Assembly (NCBI GenBank): GCA_015501605.1
Contig: JADNRZ010000052.1
Location: 1-64,000, forward strand
Source: Panaeolus papilionaceus
Taxonomy: Eukaryota; Basidiomycota; Agaricomycetes; Agaricales
Direction of reading: 5' to 3'
Length of the DNA stretch: 64,000 bases
Position numbers and translations under genes: made by a program
Notes under the pieces: model-generated
What the model saw: the letters and a program-made list of their open reading frames with translations, nothing else
The model's database searches: none
What the model was told of the DNA's origin: nothing
Shown here: piece by piece, positions 9,732 to 20,271 of the stretch
How the letters are laid out: each line of letters opens with the position of its first letter
How positions within the stretch are numbered: the first letter of the stretch is position 1

Positions 9732-12700
9732 CCACATGTCTTAGGTGAAACCGTTTACTGGTTAACCTCAACAATTGTCAGAAACACTGCCAACTCTATT
9801 ACAGAGTATGATCTTTGGCATAAGCGCTTTGGACATCCGTCTAAAGAAGCTTTACGACATATGGGAGATTCAACTGCTAAGTTCCCTCCTAAACTCGCTA
9901 TACCCAAAGAGAATCCTATATGCCGGGGATGTGCTGAAGGCAAGATGCCATCACGATCCTTTTCCCCGTCTTTGACTCGTGCCTCTGCACCCTTTGAAAG
10001 GATACACTCAGATGTAAAATCTTATCCAGTGAATTCCTACCATGGGTACAAGTACTATGTCAGTTTCTTTGATGACTATTCCTCCCATGCCTGGATTTCT
10101 TTGCTCAAAGAGAAATCAGACGTCTATGATGCCTTTGGTGACTTTCTGGCGATGCTGAAAACTCAATTCAGTGTCTCAGTAATCAAAGAATGGCATTCTG
10201 ATGGAGGGGGAGAGTTCAAATCAAAGGAATTCTTTAAAGACCTTCGTTCAAAGGGCATTAAGATTACTCAGAGTGCGCCTCATACTCCTCAACAGAATGG
10301 GCGTGCTGAGCGGTTTAACCGGACTTTGATGGATAAAGCTCAGGCAATGCGTCTTGACGCTTGCCTTCCTCAGTCCTGGTGGGAATTTGCTGTCGAACAT
10401 GCACTTTATGTGTATAATCGTACCCCTATAGCTCGCCTCAAATGGAAAACTCCATTCGAGCTTATTCACAAGCAGAAGCCTGTGGTTTCCAATCTTAAAG
10501 TATTTGGTTGTGGCGCCTATGTCTATTTACCTGAAGCGAAGCGCGTCAATTCTCTATCCCCAAAATCAGAGATGATGTTGCATCTTGGCTTTGCTGAAGG
10601 GTTTAAAGGCTGGCGCTTCATGCGTCTTCACAACAACACTATCTTTATTGGGACCACTGCTCAGTTTGATGAAGGGTACTTTCCCAAATGTCCAGATGTC
10701 AATCATCGTGGTACACCGCGACCTCCTCCAAGTGAGGATCCTTTGGATGATAATCATCCATTCACTCCAACAGAAGAAGGTGATGATGGCTGGAATGATT
10801 TTGAGGTTCCACCACAAACGAAGCCCCAGAGTCGTCCCAAGCTTCCACCTGCTCCACCTGCCCCTAAAGCACCTAAAGGCTCAAAGCCCAAAGGTCCAAG
10901 CAGACCAGCACCTGCAGCTCCAACAGCTCCGGCGCCTAATGTACCACAGCCAGGTGCATCAGGCTACAAACCGGGCCTTGGATCAAAGCGCGGTGGATCT
11001 GGTCCCACTTCTCCTGCACGGGATACTACTGCTCCTACATCTCCACGTTCTAATCCTCCACCTCCAAACTCACCCCCTTCACTGCCAAAACCACCTACAC
11101 CTGATTTCTTTCCTGCCTCTAAAGAAAGAGAGAGTCGGGAAATATCGCAACGACAATCAGATGCGATCAAAGAAATCAAGGCGACTTTTGACAAGGGTGA
11201 ACCTGTTCCTCAGAAGTACTTTACCAATGGGGAGACTTGGGAACAAGTTTGGGTCAAGGTTGATCAACTCCTTGACATAATCGATAAAAGGAACAAGAAC
11301 ATATCAATAAATATGGAGAAAAGGCTGAAGTGGGAAGCAGAACATGGGCCAGCCCCTGTTCCTGCTCCCACACCACCAAGGACTGCACCGCCAACTCCAG
11401 TTGCTGCAGATCCTATGCCTATTCCTCAGGAAGCAGATAGTAATGCTGGCGCCTCGTCGCGCCCCCGCAGAGAAGTTAAAGTTCCTAGACGTGAGGGGAA
11501 TGTGTATGGTGAAAGCCGACACCCCATGGACATAGAGAAAGGCATAAGCAATACGCGTGAGTGGGAGAAGCAAGTGGGTTCGTCAACAGGTAGCTCCCAG
11601 CGACCAACCGCACCAGCTAGGTCAGATCCGGTTTCCCGACCGAGTCCTACCACTCCCATTACTCCGAGCGAGACGCAGACCTTGCCGCCTGCCCCTATCG
11701 TCGAACAAAAGGAACAAGCATCCGAGCCATCCCCTGAAGGTTCAGAGGATGAAGCCGAAGTTGAAGCTGATCTGAAAGCGGAATCTGATGACTCAGACGA
11801 TGCTGATATCGCTAAACTCACTCGGATGGTGGCAGAACTAGCCCGGGAAGGGGGAGTACAACTCATTCAATATCTGCTTCACAAAGCAATACCTTTGAAT
11901 GATGATCTTCCAACACATTTCCGTGATATCTTCAGGATGAAACCAGAACTGAAGAAGGAGTGGATAGATGCATGTCGAGAAGAACTAGAGGCTCTTCGTC
12001 GACGCAGAGTTCTTGAGCTCTGCAACTTGCCTCGCAACCGCAGGGCAATCAAAAACCGTTGGGTCTTTGCTATCAAATCTGATGGTCGCAAGAAGGCTCG
12101 CCTTGTTGCTAAAGGCTTCTCCCAGCTTGAAGGGATTGACTATGATGAGATCTTCTCACCAGTGGTTCGTTATGAAACACTAAGACTCATCATGGCCCTC
12201 ACAGCTTTGGAGAAATGGCATATCCAAGGTCTTGACGTTAAGAACGCCTTCCTTTATGGCGAACTTGATGAAGAGATTTATATGGAACAGCCAGAGGGAT
12301 TTAAACTCCCTGGCCAAGAGAACATGGTTTATCGTCTCCGACGAGCCTTATACGGATTGAAGCAAGCTTCACACTCGTGGTGGAAACAGCTCAACAAGTC
12401 TATGACTGGGCTGGGTTTCAAGCGAGCTCTTTCCGATGCTGGTGTCTTTGTACACAAAGCAGCAAACGGTGACATTGTCATCGCCATTATCTATGTTGAT
12501 GATGGTCTCTTCATCGGTCCTAATTTGGCACTTGTGCTGAAGAAAAAGACTGAATTCATGAAGATCTGGGAGTGTCGAGATCTTGGTGAAGCTAAGGAAT
12601 TCTTAGGTATGCGTATTAGGCGTATGCATGGCAACATCATGCTTGACCAAGCAATGTACCTTGAAAAAGTGTTGCAGCGCTTTGGCATGCTTAATGCCAA

Positions 12701-12776
12701 TCCTACCAAGATTCCTCTTCCCAAGGGCTACCAGCCTGTACCTAATCCAGGTACCTCCACTCTCAAACTTCGTTGA
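9732..12776 (+). pseudogene. pol: Copia integrase-reverse transcriptase
   Basis: In frame with Gag-protease after the TGA. It starts with the pre-integrase zinc region (LWHKRFGHPSKEAL, then CRGCAEGKM). The integrase DDE residues are Asp in IHSDVKSYP, Asp in WHSDGGGEF and Glu in NGRAERFNR. A long Pro/Ser-rich linker (about 10700-11500) precedes the reverse transcriptase, with RLVAKGFSQLEGIDYDEIF, DVKNAFLYGEL, YGLKQASHSWW and the intact catalytic loop IIYVDDGLFIG. It ends at an in-frame TGA (12774-12776) at the conserved connection to RNase H, where an Arg is usual. Confidence 0.9.
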
Positions 12777-13451
12777 GAATTCCAGACAGTGATCGGATCA
12801 CTGTTGTACCTTATGATTGGCACACGACCAGATATCGCCTATGCCGTCATCAAGCTGTCACAGTTTTCTGCTAATCCTTCTGAGGATCACCTTCGTCACG
12901 CAAAGAGCATCTGCCGTTATTTGGCTGGCACAAAGAACTATGCTCTTGTGTACAAGGGAAATCCAAAAGTTGGACTTATCGCTTACACTGATTCTGACTG
13001 GGCTGCTGATACCATCAAGCGCCGTTCTCAGACTGGATACTTTATGAAATTGGCAAGCTGTATTATCTGTTGGGTTTCTCGAGCCCAGAAAACAGTTGCT
13101 CTCTCTTCAACTGAAGCAGAGTATATGGCCTTGTCAGATTGCGCCCGCCAGGTTGTGTGGCTGCAATCACTCCTTTCCGAAATCGGTTATACTGAACGGA
13201 AAACCCCTGTCTGTGGAGACAATCAAGGCTCAATTTTCATTGCCTCTAACCCTGTCCAGGAACGTCGCACCAAGCACATTGATATTCGATATCACTACAT
13301 CCATCAGTGTATTGAAGACAATAAGATCGATGCTCTCTTCATTGATGGTGCTGAGAATCCTGCAGACATGTTCACAAAGGCTCTTGATTGTGTCAAGTTC
13401 TCCAAGTTCTTGGGGACACTTGGATTAGTCTTCTATCCACAGAAATCTTAA
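12777..13451 (+). pseudogene. rh: Copia RNase H
   Basis: Continues the same frame after the second TGA. Typical copia RNase H: QTVIGSLLYLMIGTRPDIAYAV, AYTDSDWAAD (catalytic Asp), VALSSTEAEYMALSDCARQ and HIDIRYHYIHQ near the end. It would degrade the RNA strand during reverse transcription. The stop at 13449-13451 lies 41 bp before the 3' LTR. Confidence 0.9.
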
Positions 13452-13480
13452 GCACTGAGCACGCTAAAGCCACTGTACTC

Positions 13481-13492
13481 AGTGAGGGGGAG
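13481..13492 (+). promoter_or_regulatory. Polypurine tract of the copia element
   Basis: AGTGAGGGGGAG lies directly before the 3' LTR start at 13493. This is the expected place and composition for the plus-strand DNA primer. Confidence 0.8.
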
Positions 13493-13882
13493 TGTTGAGA
13501 TTTAGATCTCATCTTGGATATCTCATCTTAGATAGATCTATAATCTTCATCTACAATCTTAGATACATCTTAGATACATTCCTAGATTTATACTGCATGT
13601 ACTGCATACTACATGTACTGCATACTGCATGTACTCTGGAACTCTCAGTCAACATGAGTCATTGAATGACTCACTTTCCTTCATTACTCCAGATACCCCA
13701 ATAGGCGCTTACATAGACTACCATATTTAGCTACCATTTCATGTATATAAGCACCTTACTTTCTCTCTATCTCAATAACAGCTTTACCAGCTATTCTATC
13801 GCTCTCCTAGCCTCTTTACAATCTTCCTAACCAGGTGAGGCAGTTAGTTAGGGCACTCTGTGCACGCTATGCTGTTTCAACA
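13493..13882 (+). repeat. 3' LTR of the copia element
   Basis: 390 bp; by eye it reads as identical to the 5' LTR over its whole length. It is followed by the CCTGT target duplication at 13883-13887, after which the hAT-type element resumes. Confidence 0.95.
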
Positions 13883-13887
13883 CCTGT

Positions 13888-14685
13888 AACGGGTGACGGC
13901 CGTTGGTCTACGGCCGTCACCCATAGTAAGTCAAGCCGACAACGGGTCGGGTTGAAATATTTTTCATCAGCGACGGGACGGGACGGGTAAGATAACGGGT
14001 GTTGTTGCCCATTACAGGTTCACGGGTGTACTTAGAATACAAAACCATGTATTTAATCATGTATCTAGTTACTTCCTATAATACAATGTACCTCTAAGCA
14101 GGAGAAACACGGTTTCAGCAAAGGTGTTGCTTGAGCAACATCAAAATGCGGATTGATGAGGGTTGGAGACTAGCGCGTCTCAGGGATATAGTATCTCGAC
14201 CCCCTGAGAAAATCCTCTCGACTGCTACCGCGGATCGTGAAACAACAAGGGAAGAGTGGTATAAGTCTCAAAACTAAATTGAAGTGAGTGGTGTCTTACC
14301 TGGAATAGAAAACAGATCGCGCACAAGGCGGTAAAGGTTTGGGAATTGTTCCTTCCTGCCATTCCACCACTCCAAAGGGTCACAGGTGTCAAAGTCCTCC
14401 GGTAGTAGTTTGAAATACTCGTCAAGCTCGTTGACAGAGACCTGCTCTCTACGATACCTTGAGGTAAATCAGACATCATATCTCTGGCTGATGTCAATAT
14501 TATCTATGTGCCCATCATCTTTGTCGTGTTCATCTTGCCAAGATATACTAACCTGTCACGGCCGTTTTCAAACGGTTACCAACAGGTGACGGCCGTAATT
14601 TCTACGGCCGTCGTTTGACGCTCAGAAATTCATGACGGGACGGGACGGGTGACCCGTTAACGGGTCCTGTTCAACCGTCACTACG
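13888..14685. other. Interior of the hAT-type element, no gene
   Basis: Contains repeated ACGGGT, GACGGGACGGG and GGTGACGGCCGT motifs close to both ends, typical of hAT subterminal transposase-binding repeats. The central part has only short frames with no recognisable domain. Confidence 0.55.
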
Positions 14686-14712
14686 GGTACGGTGCACAGC
14701 CCTACTAATGCT

Positions 14713-15111
14713 CAGAGACTAGTCGAAGAGGCTCTCAAGCTAGGAGATGGCAAGGTTGATGTCATGGCAGATGTAGAGGACGGGGGGGAAGGTGATGAGG
14801 CGAGCACAGTGGTTGCAGTTAGAGAACAAGAGACAATTGAGGGAGAGAAAGGTGGGGCAGAAGTTGATGTGTCAACGAAGGTTGCTGACAGCGTGGGTCA
14901 CGGGAACGGAACGAGCTCCGAAACACCAGGGTCATCGCCAGAAACATACAAAGTCTTACCTCAAAAGTCAGGGTCATCGCCAGAAGAGCACGAGAGGGTC
15001 TTACCTCAAAAAGGAACACCAGACCTCGCGCACCAGCACAGAACTCGAAGTACAACCGTTCGAGAACAACAACCCCACCAAAGCTCAAGACTCAAGAAGT
15101 TTTTTTCTTGA
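14713..15111 (+). pseudogene. pol: C-terminal tail of gypsy-1 polyprotein
   Basis: If the hAT-type element and one copy of its 8-bp duplication are removed, codon NA at 7218-7223 joins QRLVEEALKLGDG here in the same frame. The tail is acidic, then contains a twice-repeated GSSPE...VLPQK unit, and ends at TGA 15109-15111. This shows the hAT-type element landed inside the polyprotein. A G-rich tract at 15168-15179 could be the polypurine tract, but no LTR pair can be confirmed. Confidence 0.7.
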
Positions 15112-15720
15112 GTTCTGCGTCGGGACTCAGACTAGGCGACTTGCTTTCACAATGAGGACGTTGCTTTACAGTGGGGGTGGGCACATGGATCCGTACAATC
15201 GTGCCAACGTGTTTCGACATGTTTGCTTACATCATATGTTGTAGCTTACCAATAGCCGCTACTACTGTACAGTCGTTGATCGACTGGCCTTCAGCCACTC
15301 GATCGCTTGGCAATAGACATCCTTTCTTGCCTCGACCTCTCGTGTGCTCGTCAGTTTCACCAACTCCATTGTCTGTGCTGCTTTTTCAGAGCAGACCGTT
15401 TGAATCCATGACTTCGCCACCTGCTTGGCAGATGTTCTGGAGGTGAGTTATTTTGTTTCATATCCAAGTAACCTTTGTTCTAATCAAGTTCGAGCAGAAA
15501 ATTTGTAGTCAGTGTAGAAGTCAATCAATGACTTTGTTACAGGGATTGCAAATGATTATTAGCAGCTGAGCAATGCAACGTAAAACTGCACAGCAATCGG
15601 GCCGAAATGCCATTCGTTCGGCATCACACAGTTACATCCAAAACATGCAATGTTTCAGAAAGGTGCCTAACGATTGACCACTGGAAGACCCACTACTAAA
15701 GTAGCGGGAATTTGCTGATG
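15112..15720. other. No supported gene; possible exon remnant
   Basis: A frame at about 15340-15441 reads VSFTNSIVCAAFSEQTV, a TGA, then IHDFATCLADVLE before a good splice donor GTGAGT at 15442. It could be a decayed exon, but no family is recognised and no partner exon is found. Confidence 0.2.
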
Positions 15721-15906
15721 TGTATCTAATAGCATAACGAAAGTTCTGCAGCCTAGCATATATTCCATGTGGATCTTCTATCAGAATACATAGTGGGGTA
15801 CATATAGCTATTGAAAATTATAAACGATGTCCAAGGGTGGAGAAGGGGCCAAGGCTAATGTAACGAAATATATATTCAGAATGTGTGAGAGACAATACTT
15901 ATTGTA
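15721..15906. repeat. Segmental duplication, block A (copy 1)
   Basis: Nearly identical to 38309-38493 (two differences noticed by eye). In copy 2 the sequence continues directly into block B. In copy 1 a 652-bp MITE separates the two blocks. Confidence 0.85.
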
Positions 15907-16558
15907 CTATCATCGGTCACCACTCAGGTCATGTCACCACTCGGGTAATTTTGGTAATCTGCAGATATCTCGCTCAATTTTGCAAATTATAGTCTGAGGA
16001 TTTAAATCTGGGTAGATTCAAGAAGAATGCACCAGGATCTGTACTTAGATATAGAAAAATATAGAAACAAGGAGTGTAATAATTTGCAGATTGAATCATG
16101 ACTCTCAAAAAGTCACGAAAAATGGGTGCTCTTTTCCAGATCCCGTCCGATGTTGTGCTCATATTCCCAAGAATTCCGGCCTGAAACTCATGGTAGTAGA
16201 TTACTATATCCCTACCAAATATTAGGCTGCCTCAATGCTATCTGCATTTACGAGTGAGGAAATACTTATCGCGTAGACATGAAATCTGGTTATTTGATGG
16301 CATCAGTTTCTGCCAAACTGACCTTTTCCACCACAGTGACGTTTCATGACAGCAAAACCCAAGTGGTGGCATTTTCGACTAGAATCCACCGGAAACACTC
16401 CATGGCTCGTTCTCCCCCGTTTTTCTTCATTTAAAAATCGTATTCATACAGAGAAATAAAAGTTTTATCGATATACCAAGTCTCAATACTAAGGGAGCAA
16501 AGGAAAATATTCCAGACACCAAGAAGTGGGATTCTACCCGACTGGTGACTGATGATAG
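15907..16558. mobile_element. MITE with TA target duplication
   Basis: 652 bp bounded by inverted ends CTATCATCGGTCACCA and TGGTGACTGATGATAG, and by TA on both sides (15905-15906, 16559-16560). The paralogous segment (38490-38495) reads TTGTAGG, a clean empty site with one TA, so both borders are exact. The TA duplication points to the Tc1/mariner superfamily. No transposase frame is present. Confidence 0.85.
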
Positions 16559-16676
16559 TAGGTGGAAAGGTTGAAAAAGCTCCATCAGTAGCATACATCA
16601 AACGGGTATCAATGTCAATGTGGTCATGCATGACACCTGCACAGCCTCCCGGCTAGTTAACTGACTCTGGAGTTAC
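16559..16676. repeat. Segmental duplication, block B (copy 1)
   Basis: Matches 38492-38609. Together with block A it extends the homology between the two segments to the left of the NACHT genes. Confidence 0.8.
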
Positions 16677-16721
16677 CGGGGTTAGGACTGAGGAATGGAA
16701 TCGAGGAACTTGGGATCAAAA

Positions 16722-16938
16722 AAAAAAAGTAACCAGCACTAGCACGTCATAATGAATGAAAGTGGCAGTCCGATGCCAGATCCGGATATTCTGCACAAGT
16801 CCACTACTGACTAAGCAACTACCAACAACATCCATCCCTGCCACAATGCCCATGAGGTATGGATCGGTGCAGCTGAACACTAACAACCGCACCGGTAACT
16901 CCGCAGTGTGAAATGCCTCCGCGAAAGTGCAGAGGATG
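16722..16938 (-). pseudogene. 3' fragment of a NACHT alpha gene
   Basis: Encodes the end of the NACHT module (FAEAFHTAELPVRLLVFS, then MDVVGSCL and IWHRTA), matching the 3' ends of the genes at 19116 and 39194. Its 3' flank resembles copy 2 more (ATAATGAATGAAAGTGG), while part of its coding sequence resembles copy 1 more. The fragment is interrupted on its 5' side by the TA-flanked element at 16941. Only about 70 codons are left, with no P-loop. Confidence 0.75.
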
Positions 16939-16940
16939 TA

Positions 16941-17946
16941 CAGTATGTAACCGTCATGTGACACACCAAAAATGAATAAATTAAATAAAAGTTCGAATAC
17001 ATAACGAAAATACATGAAACAAAATTCTACGTATAGCAACAAGTCCATAAAATGTTCATATGAAATATCTAAGCGGAAAACGAAGAGGATGAGGAGAAAA
17101 TAAAAAAATGGTGGTGAAATGCGATTTGATGGCATTCCCACTATTTGACACACCGGCCAAAATAAGGCCGGAACCGATGATTGATCACATCAATCATCAT
17201 CATCCCCGGTCTCCTCTTCCTCCTCCAAGCCCCTATCCTCGTCCTCGGCATCCTCATCCTCCCCACTGCTGTCCTCCTCATCCTCGGCATACCAGTCTCC
17301 TCGTAGTGAATATCCGAGACACGGATAGCAATCTTTCAAAGGCTGGAGGGCACATAGCTGATCTTGGGACCCTGAGCAAGCTCCTGTTCATCACAGTAAA
17401 TGTCGACTGCGATTTTGTAGAGATGCTCCTTCGTTGTCATCTCTTGATAGGCAGCAGCAGGAGCAGGGATTCAATGCTTCGGTTTATGAGTTTGTCGAGC
17501 CATGGCAGTGTGTTGTGGGGTTGAAATGGGCTGCTACTACAGTAGCACTTTATAGCTAATTTTAATCATTGAATATTTGTATTATAATAGCTCTAGGCAT
17601 CGCAAATATGACTATTTCACTCTCAATCTTGCGTCACGTATAACCCTACTTACCCTCAAAAATCTGGTACATGCTTCATATGCATGCGCTTGCGTGTTAT
17701 TGCACAGTAGGCCAATACATTTTTGTGGAGGGTCATTTTCACACAATCCAATTTCATTGATTCATGTATATTAATCGACACAAACAACTTCTAGCTTCAT
17801 GACTTTGTATATACATGCGCTACTACGTATTAATGAAGACGCATGCATAAAAACAAGTGCGCGTCCCCGTATACCTGCGCGCGCGCAGGCTTTCTACCTC
17901 ACTGTGTCAAGTTGTAGGGGGTGTGTCACATGACAGTGAGACACTG
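16941..17946 (-). mobile_element. pogo/Tc1-mariner-like deletion derivative
   Basis: Inverted ends of about 29 bp start with CAGT (left CAGTATGTAAC, right inverse CAGTGTCTCAC) and share a perfect inner GTCATGTGACACACC. TA flanks both sides (16939-16940, 17947-17948). TA plus CAGT is the usual border of Tc1/mariner/pogo transposons. At about 1 kb it is too short for a full transposase and holds only one decayed frame. It landed inside the NACHT 3' fragment. Confidence 0.7.
17190..17503 (-). pseudogene. Remnant frame with acidic tail in pogo-like element
   Basis: Read from ATG 17501-17503: MARQTHKPKH, stop, IPAPAAAYQEMTTKEHLYKI..., stop, KIAIRVSDIHYEETG, then a frameshift into a strongly acidic end (DEEDSSGEDEDAEDEDRG, EEEETGDDDD) and TGA. 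Both internal stops are TGA (17471-17473, 17336-17338). pogo/Fot1-type transposases begin with a helix-turn-helix and often end acidic, so a deletion derivative keeping only the two ends would look like this. That identification is an inference; I did not recognise a catalytic core. Confidence 0.4.
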
Positions 17947-17976
17947 TACGCCAACCCATCATTGTCTTCCCTAATT

Positions 17977-19145
17977 GTGGGGTTGGACAATTCCCGTCAC
18001 TGTTGCGGCAGCGTTACAAGCTGTCACAACCCTGAATCTGTCACCAATGTTGAGACAAGTCTCTTCTGCGAGCGATAACATCTTTCTACCCAAATTTTTT
18101 ACAGGATATCACTCTAGTTACCATGTAGAACCTAAATAGCACCAGGATTAATTGTGAATGATCTACGAATATTCAAAATGTGTGATTCAATGAACAAACA
18201 AAGATGTTGGGACTCACTCATGTTTTTGCCACCCATTTTACCAGCTGTGTGATTCTGTTTCTGTCGCTTACTGAGTCTAGGCCTTGTAGAGCCAGTCCAA
18301 TAGTAAAGTATAACAGTAGTATTAATAGTCATCTATAGAAAACATTAATCTCAAGTTAAATCAGTGAGATACTCATCTGCTGTGTACAGAACTTACACTA
18401 GGCGGAAGACCTCAAAATGCAACAAAAAGACTCGAAAAATGTGTATTTACATACATACATGACTATCACATGTGCATACATGTGTTGCGCTAGTGTGGAG
18501 AGGGAAGGTATGCAACGCGACGCAATACATGTCTGCGGCGGTGTCCCTGATGCGTGTTTCGCGCCCCTGACTGATAAGGCGCGTGCTGTTGCGCGCTGTT
18601 GATGCGCTCCATTTGACACCAAAAAACTACAAGATCATAACTCCTCAGGTTCTTCACCGATTTACATGAAATAAAATTCTAAGGCACATAAAAATGTTAG
18701 GTCTATCACGCTACGCTTTTTTCAAATTTAAATTTCTCCGTTATGGCCCTCAAACACTTAATTTTGAGACGAAAATGGGGCTAAATGAAGTGTTTCGTTT
18801 TTTAAAAAAGCGTAGCGTTAACTGGACATGGAAATTATGAATATCTTAGTATAAACATTTTCATTCATATTCAAATCCTGGGGCTCTATCATGCTGCTTG
18901 ATTTTCACGTTGAATTTGGCAGGGAAAAGGCTTGTTTTTGAGTATATGAGCTGTGTGGAATATTAAATTTCACAATAACATACTTAATATGTTTGAAATA
19001 CATATATTAAACGTCTGATAAATATTTTATACGGTGTAGATGGTTGTAGACGACAGAGCAGACTTGTCTCAAGTATTTGGTATGTCACACAGTCTGAATC
19101 ATTGTGACATTGACATCACGCACTGCAGGAATTGTCCAACCCCAC
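17977..19145. mobile_element. Putative TIR element of about 1.17 kb
   Basis: GTGGGGTTGGACAATTCC at 17977-17994 is perfectly inverted at 19128-19145. Weaker inverted similarity continues outward (CTTCCC.AATT) and inward (TGAGACAAGTCT on both sides). No target duplication is evident, so the outer borders are uncertain. The interior has no transposase. It lies directly beside the 3' end of the NACHT gene at 19116. Confidence 0.5.
18709..18817. repeat. Hairpin-forming inverted repeat
   Basis: CGCTACGCTTTTTT (18709-18722) is perfectly inverted at 18804-18817, with further inverted similarity inside (CAAACACTT and AAGTGTTTCG). It sits in the middle of the 17977-19145 element. Confidence 0.6.
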
Positions 19146-20271
19146 TAATTGGGAAGGTGGGGGGATAAAAAAACAAGTAACCAGCACGGTTACGCCATAT
19201 GGAAAACAAGTGGCAGTGCGATGCCAGATCCGGATATTCTGCACAAGTCCACTACCGACTAAGCAACTACCAACAACATCCATCCCTGCCACAATGCCCA
19301 TGAGGTATGGATCGGTGCGGCTGAACACTAACAACCGCACCGGTAACTCCGCGGTGTGAAATGCCTCCGCGAAAGTGCGGAGGATGTACGCCTGCGCATC
19401 ACGATCCTCACACTGGTCCAGTCCATCGACGACAATGACCAAAGCGCGCTCCGACAGACCGCCTTGGAGTGGGATTTTCTTTAGCGGCTGAACGATTAAT
19501 TGATTCAGCTGGCCTGCGAGGTTGGACTCGAACGCTGGGTCGTTATAAACGGCAAGTTCTATATGACTGCGAGTGGCTTGAATTGTCTGGCACAGTTGAT
19601 ATGCCATCGTCGATATGAGAGGTCCTGGTCGACCTAAGTCTGGATGGCCGCGTTCAAAGAAAAAGTTGGCCGCTAAGAGATTCTGCTTCGCCAAACGCTC
19701 GCATAACGCTCGTGCGATCGTCGAATTCCCGCTTCCTCCTGGCCCGAAGATGATGTGGACCGCATCCTCCGATGAGAGCGGGCGGGAAGCCAATGCTTCA
19801 AGCTCATCCAGCATCAAGGCCTGGTAGTCATCAAGTGACCTTCGCTTTTTACACCGCTCGTCCGAGTTGTACGAAGCGCCTCGTGCTATGTGTCGGACGA
19901 GTATCTCCATCGCTAAAGGAGAGAAGCAGTTAGTGACTGTGGTCTGTGATCAGCACACACACTTACCATAGGGTCCGTAGTGATGATGTGTCGAAAGGTT
20001 CTGCTCAATCCTAGACCCCGAAATCATTCCCTTTCCGTTGATCAGAGCTGCCTTACTTTCTGCTACTATGTCTTGGTCGCTGGTAGAGGAATCGTCTATG
20101 AGGTTGTGAGGGGGAGAAAGCAAGAATGGTGTGGTCAGTTGGACTGCACGTTTGCTGCACTGCCATGTGTCATTTCTTACCTCCATTTTCAAAAACATGT
20201 GTCGAGTTGTGTTGTGTAAAGTGAGCGTTCAATATGATCAAGTTGTTGCTAGTTGGCGTCGTCACTGGCAT
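19116..20271 (-). CDS. NACHT P-loop protein, alpha copy 1
   Basis: Predicted NACHT-type NTPase of about 338 residues. Exons read from splice signals: 20181-20271, 19967-20095, 19116-19912 (91+129+797 bp, in frame). Exon 1 starts MPVTTPTSNN and has the HFTQHN motif often seen before agaricomycete NACHT domains; then comes ARGASYNSDERC. The Walker A loop reads FGPGGSGNST, with Asn where Lys is needed for ATP. Walker B is VIVVDGLDQC and a sensor-like LLVFSRTDP follows. It stops soon after, with no winged-helix, WD40 or TPR part, so it is a short or truncated NLR-like protein. The intron before exon 3 has a CTAAC branch site. Confidence 0.7.

Larger units (their letters stand above)
7246..13882 (+). 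mobile_element. Full-length Ty1/copia retrotransposon
   Basis: Two 390-bp LTRs (TGTTGA...TCAACA) bound a single-frame polyprotein in the order Gag, protease, integrase, RT, RNase H. A 5-bp target duplication CCTGT lies at 7241-7245 and 13883-13887. The LTRs read as identical, implying recent insertion or recent conversion, yet the coding frame carries two TGA stops. It sits inside the hAT-type element and is the innermost of a three-level nest. Confidence 0.95.
7224..14704. mobile_element. hAT-type non-autonomous element, interrupted by copia
   Basis: Terminal inverted repeats TAGGGCTGCGCACCGTACC (7224-7242) and its near-perfect inverse (14686-14704, one mismatch) are flanked by the 8-bp target duplication CTAATGCT at 7216-7223 and 14705-14712. 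Eight-bp duplications with a TAGGG tip are typical of hAT transposons. Without the nested copia the element is about 840 bp. It has GC-rich subterminal repeats (GGTGACGGCCGT and GACGGGACGGG near both ends) and no transposase, so it would have depended on an enzyme supplied in trans. Confidence 0.85.

Noticed and set aside
7932..13451. TGA stops in copia as programmed readthrough or recoding
   Set aside because: The second TGA lies between RT and RNase H, where no recoding is known, and unrelated elements in the window carry TGA in the same fashion, so mutation is simpler.
13888..14685. Transposase gene inside the hAT-type element
   Set aside because: No frame longer than about 90 codons and no hAT dimerisation or RNase-H-fold motif; the element is non-autonomous.
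17108..17524. Plus-strand His/Pro-rich frame
   Set aside because: It is the antisense shadow of the acidic tail of the minus-strand pogo-like remnant.
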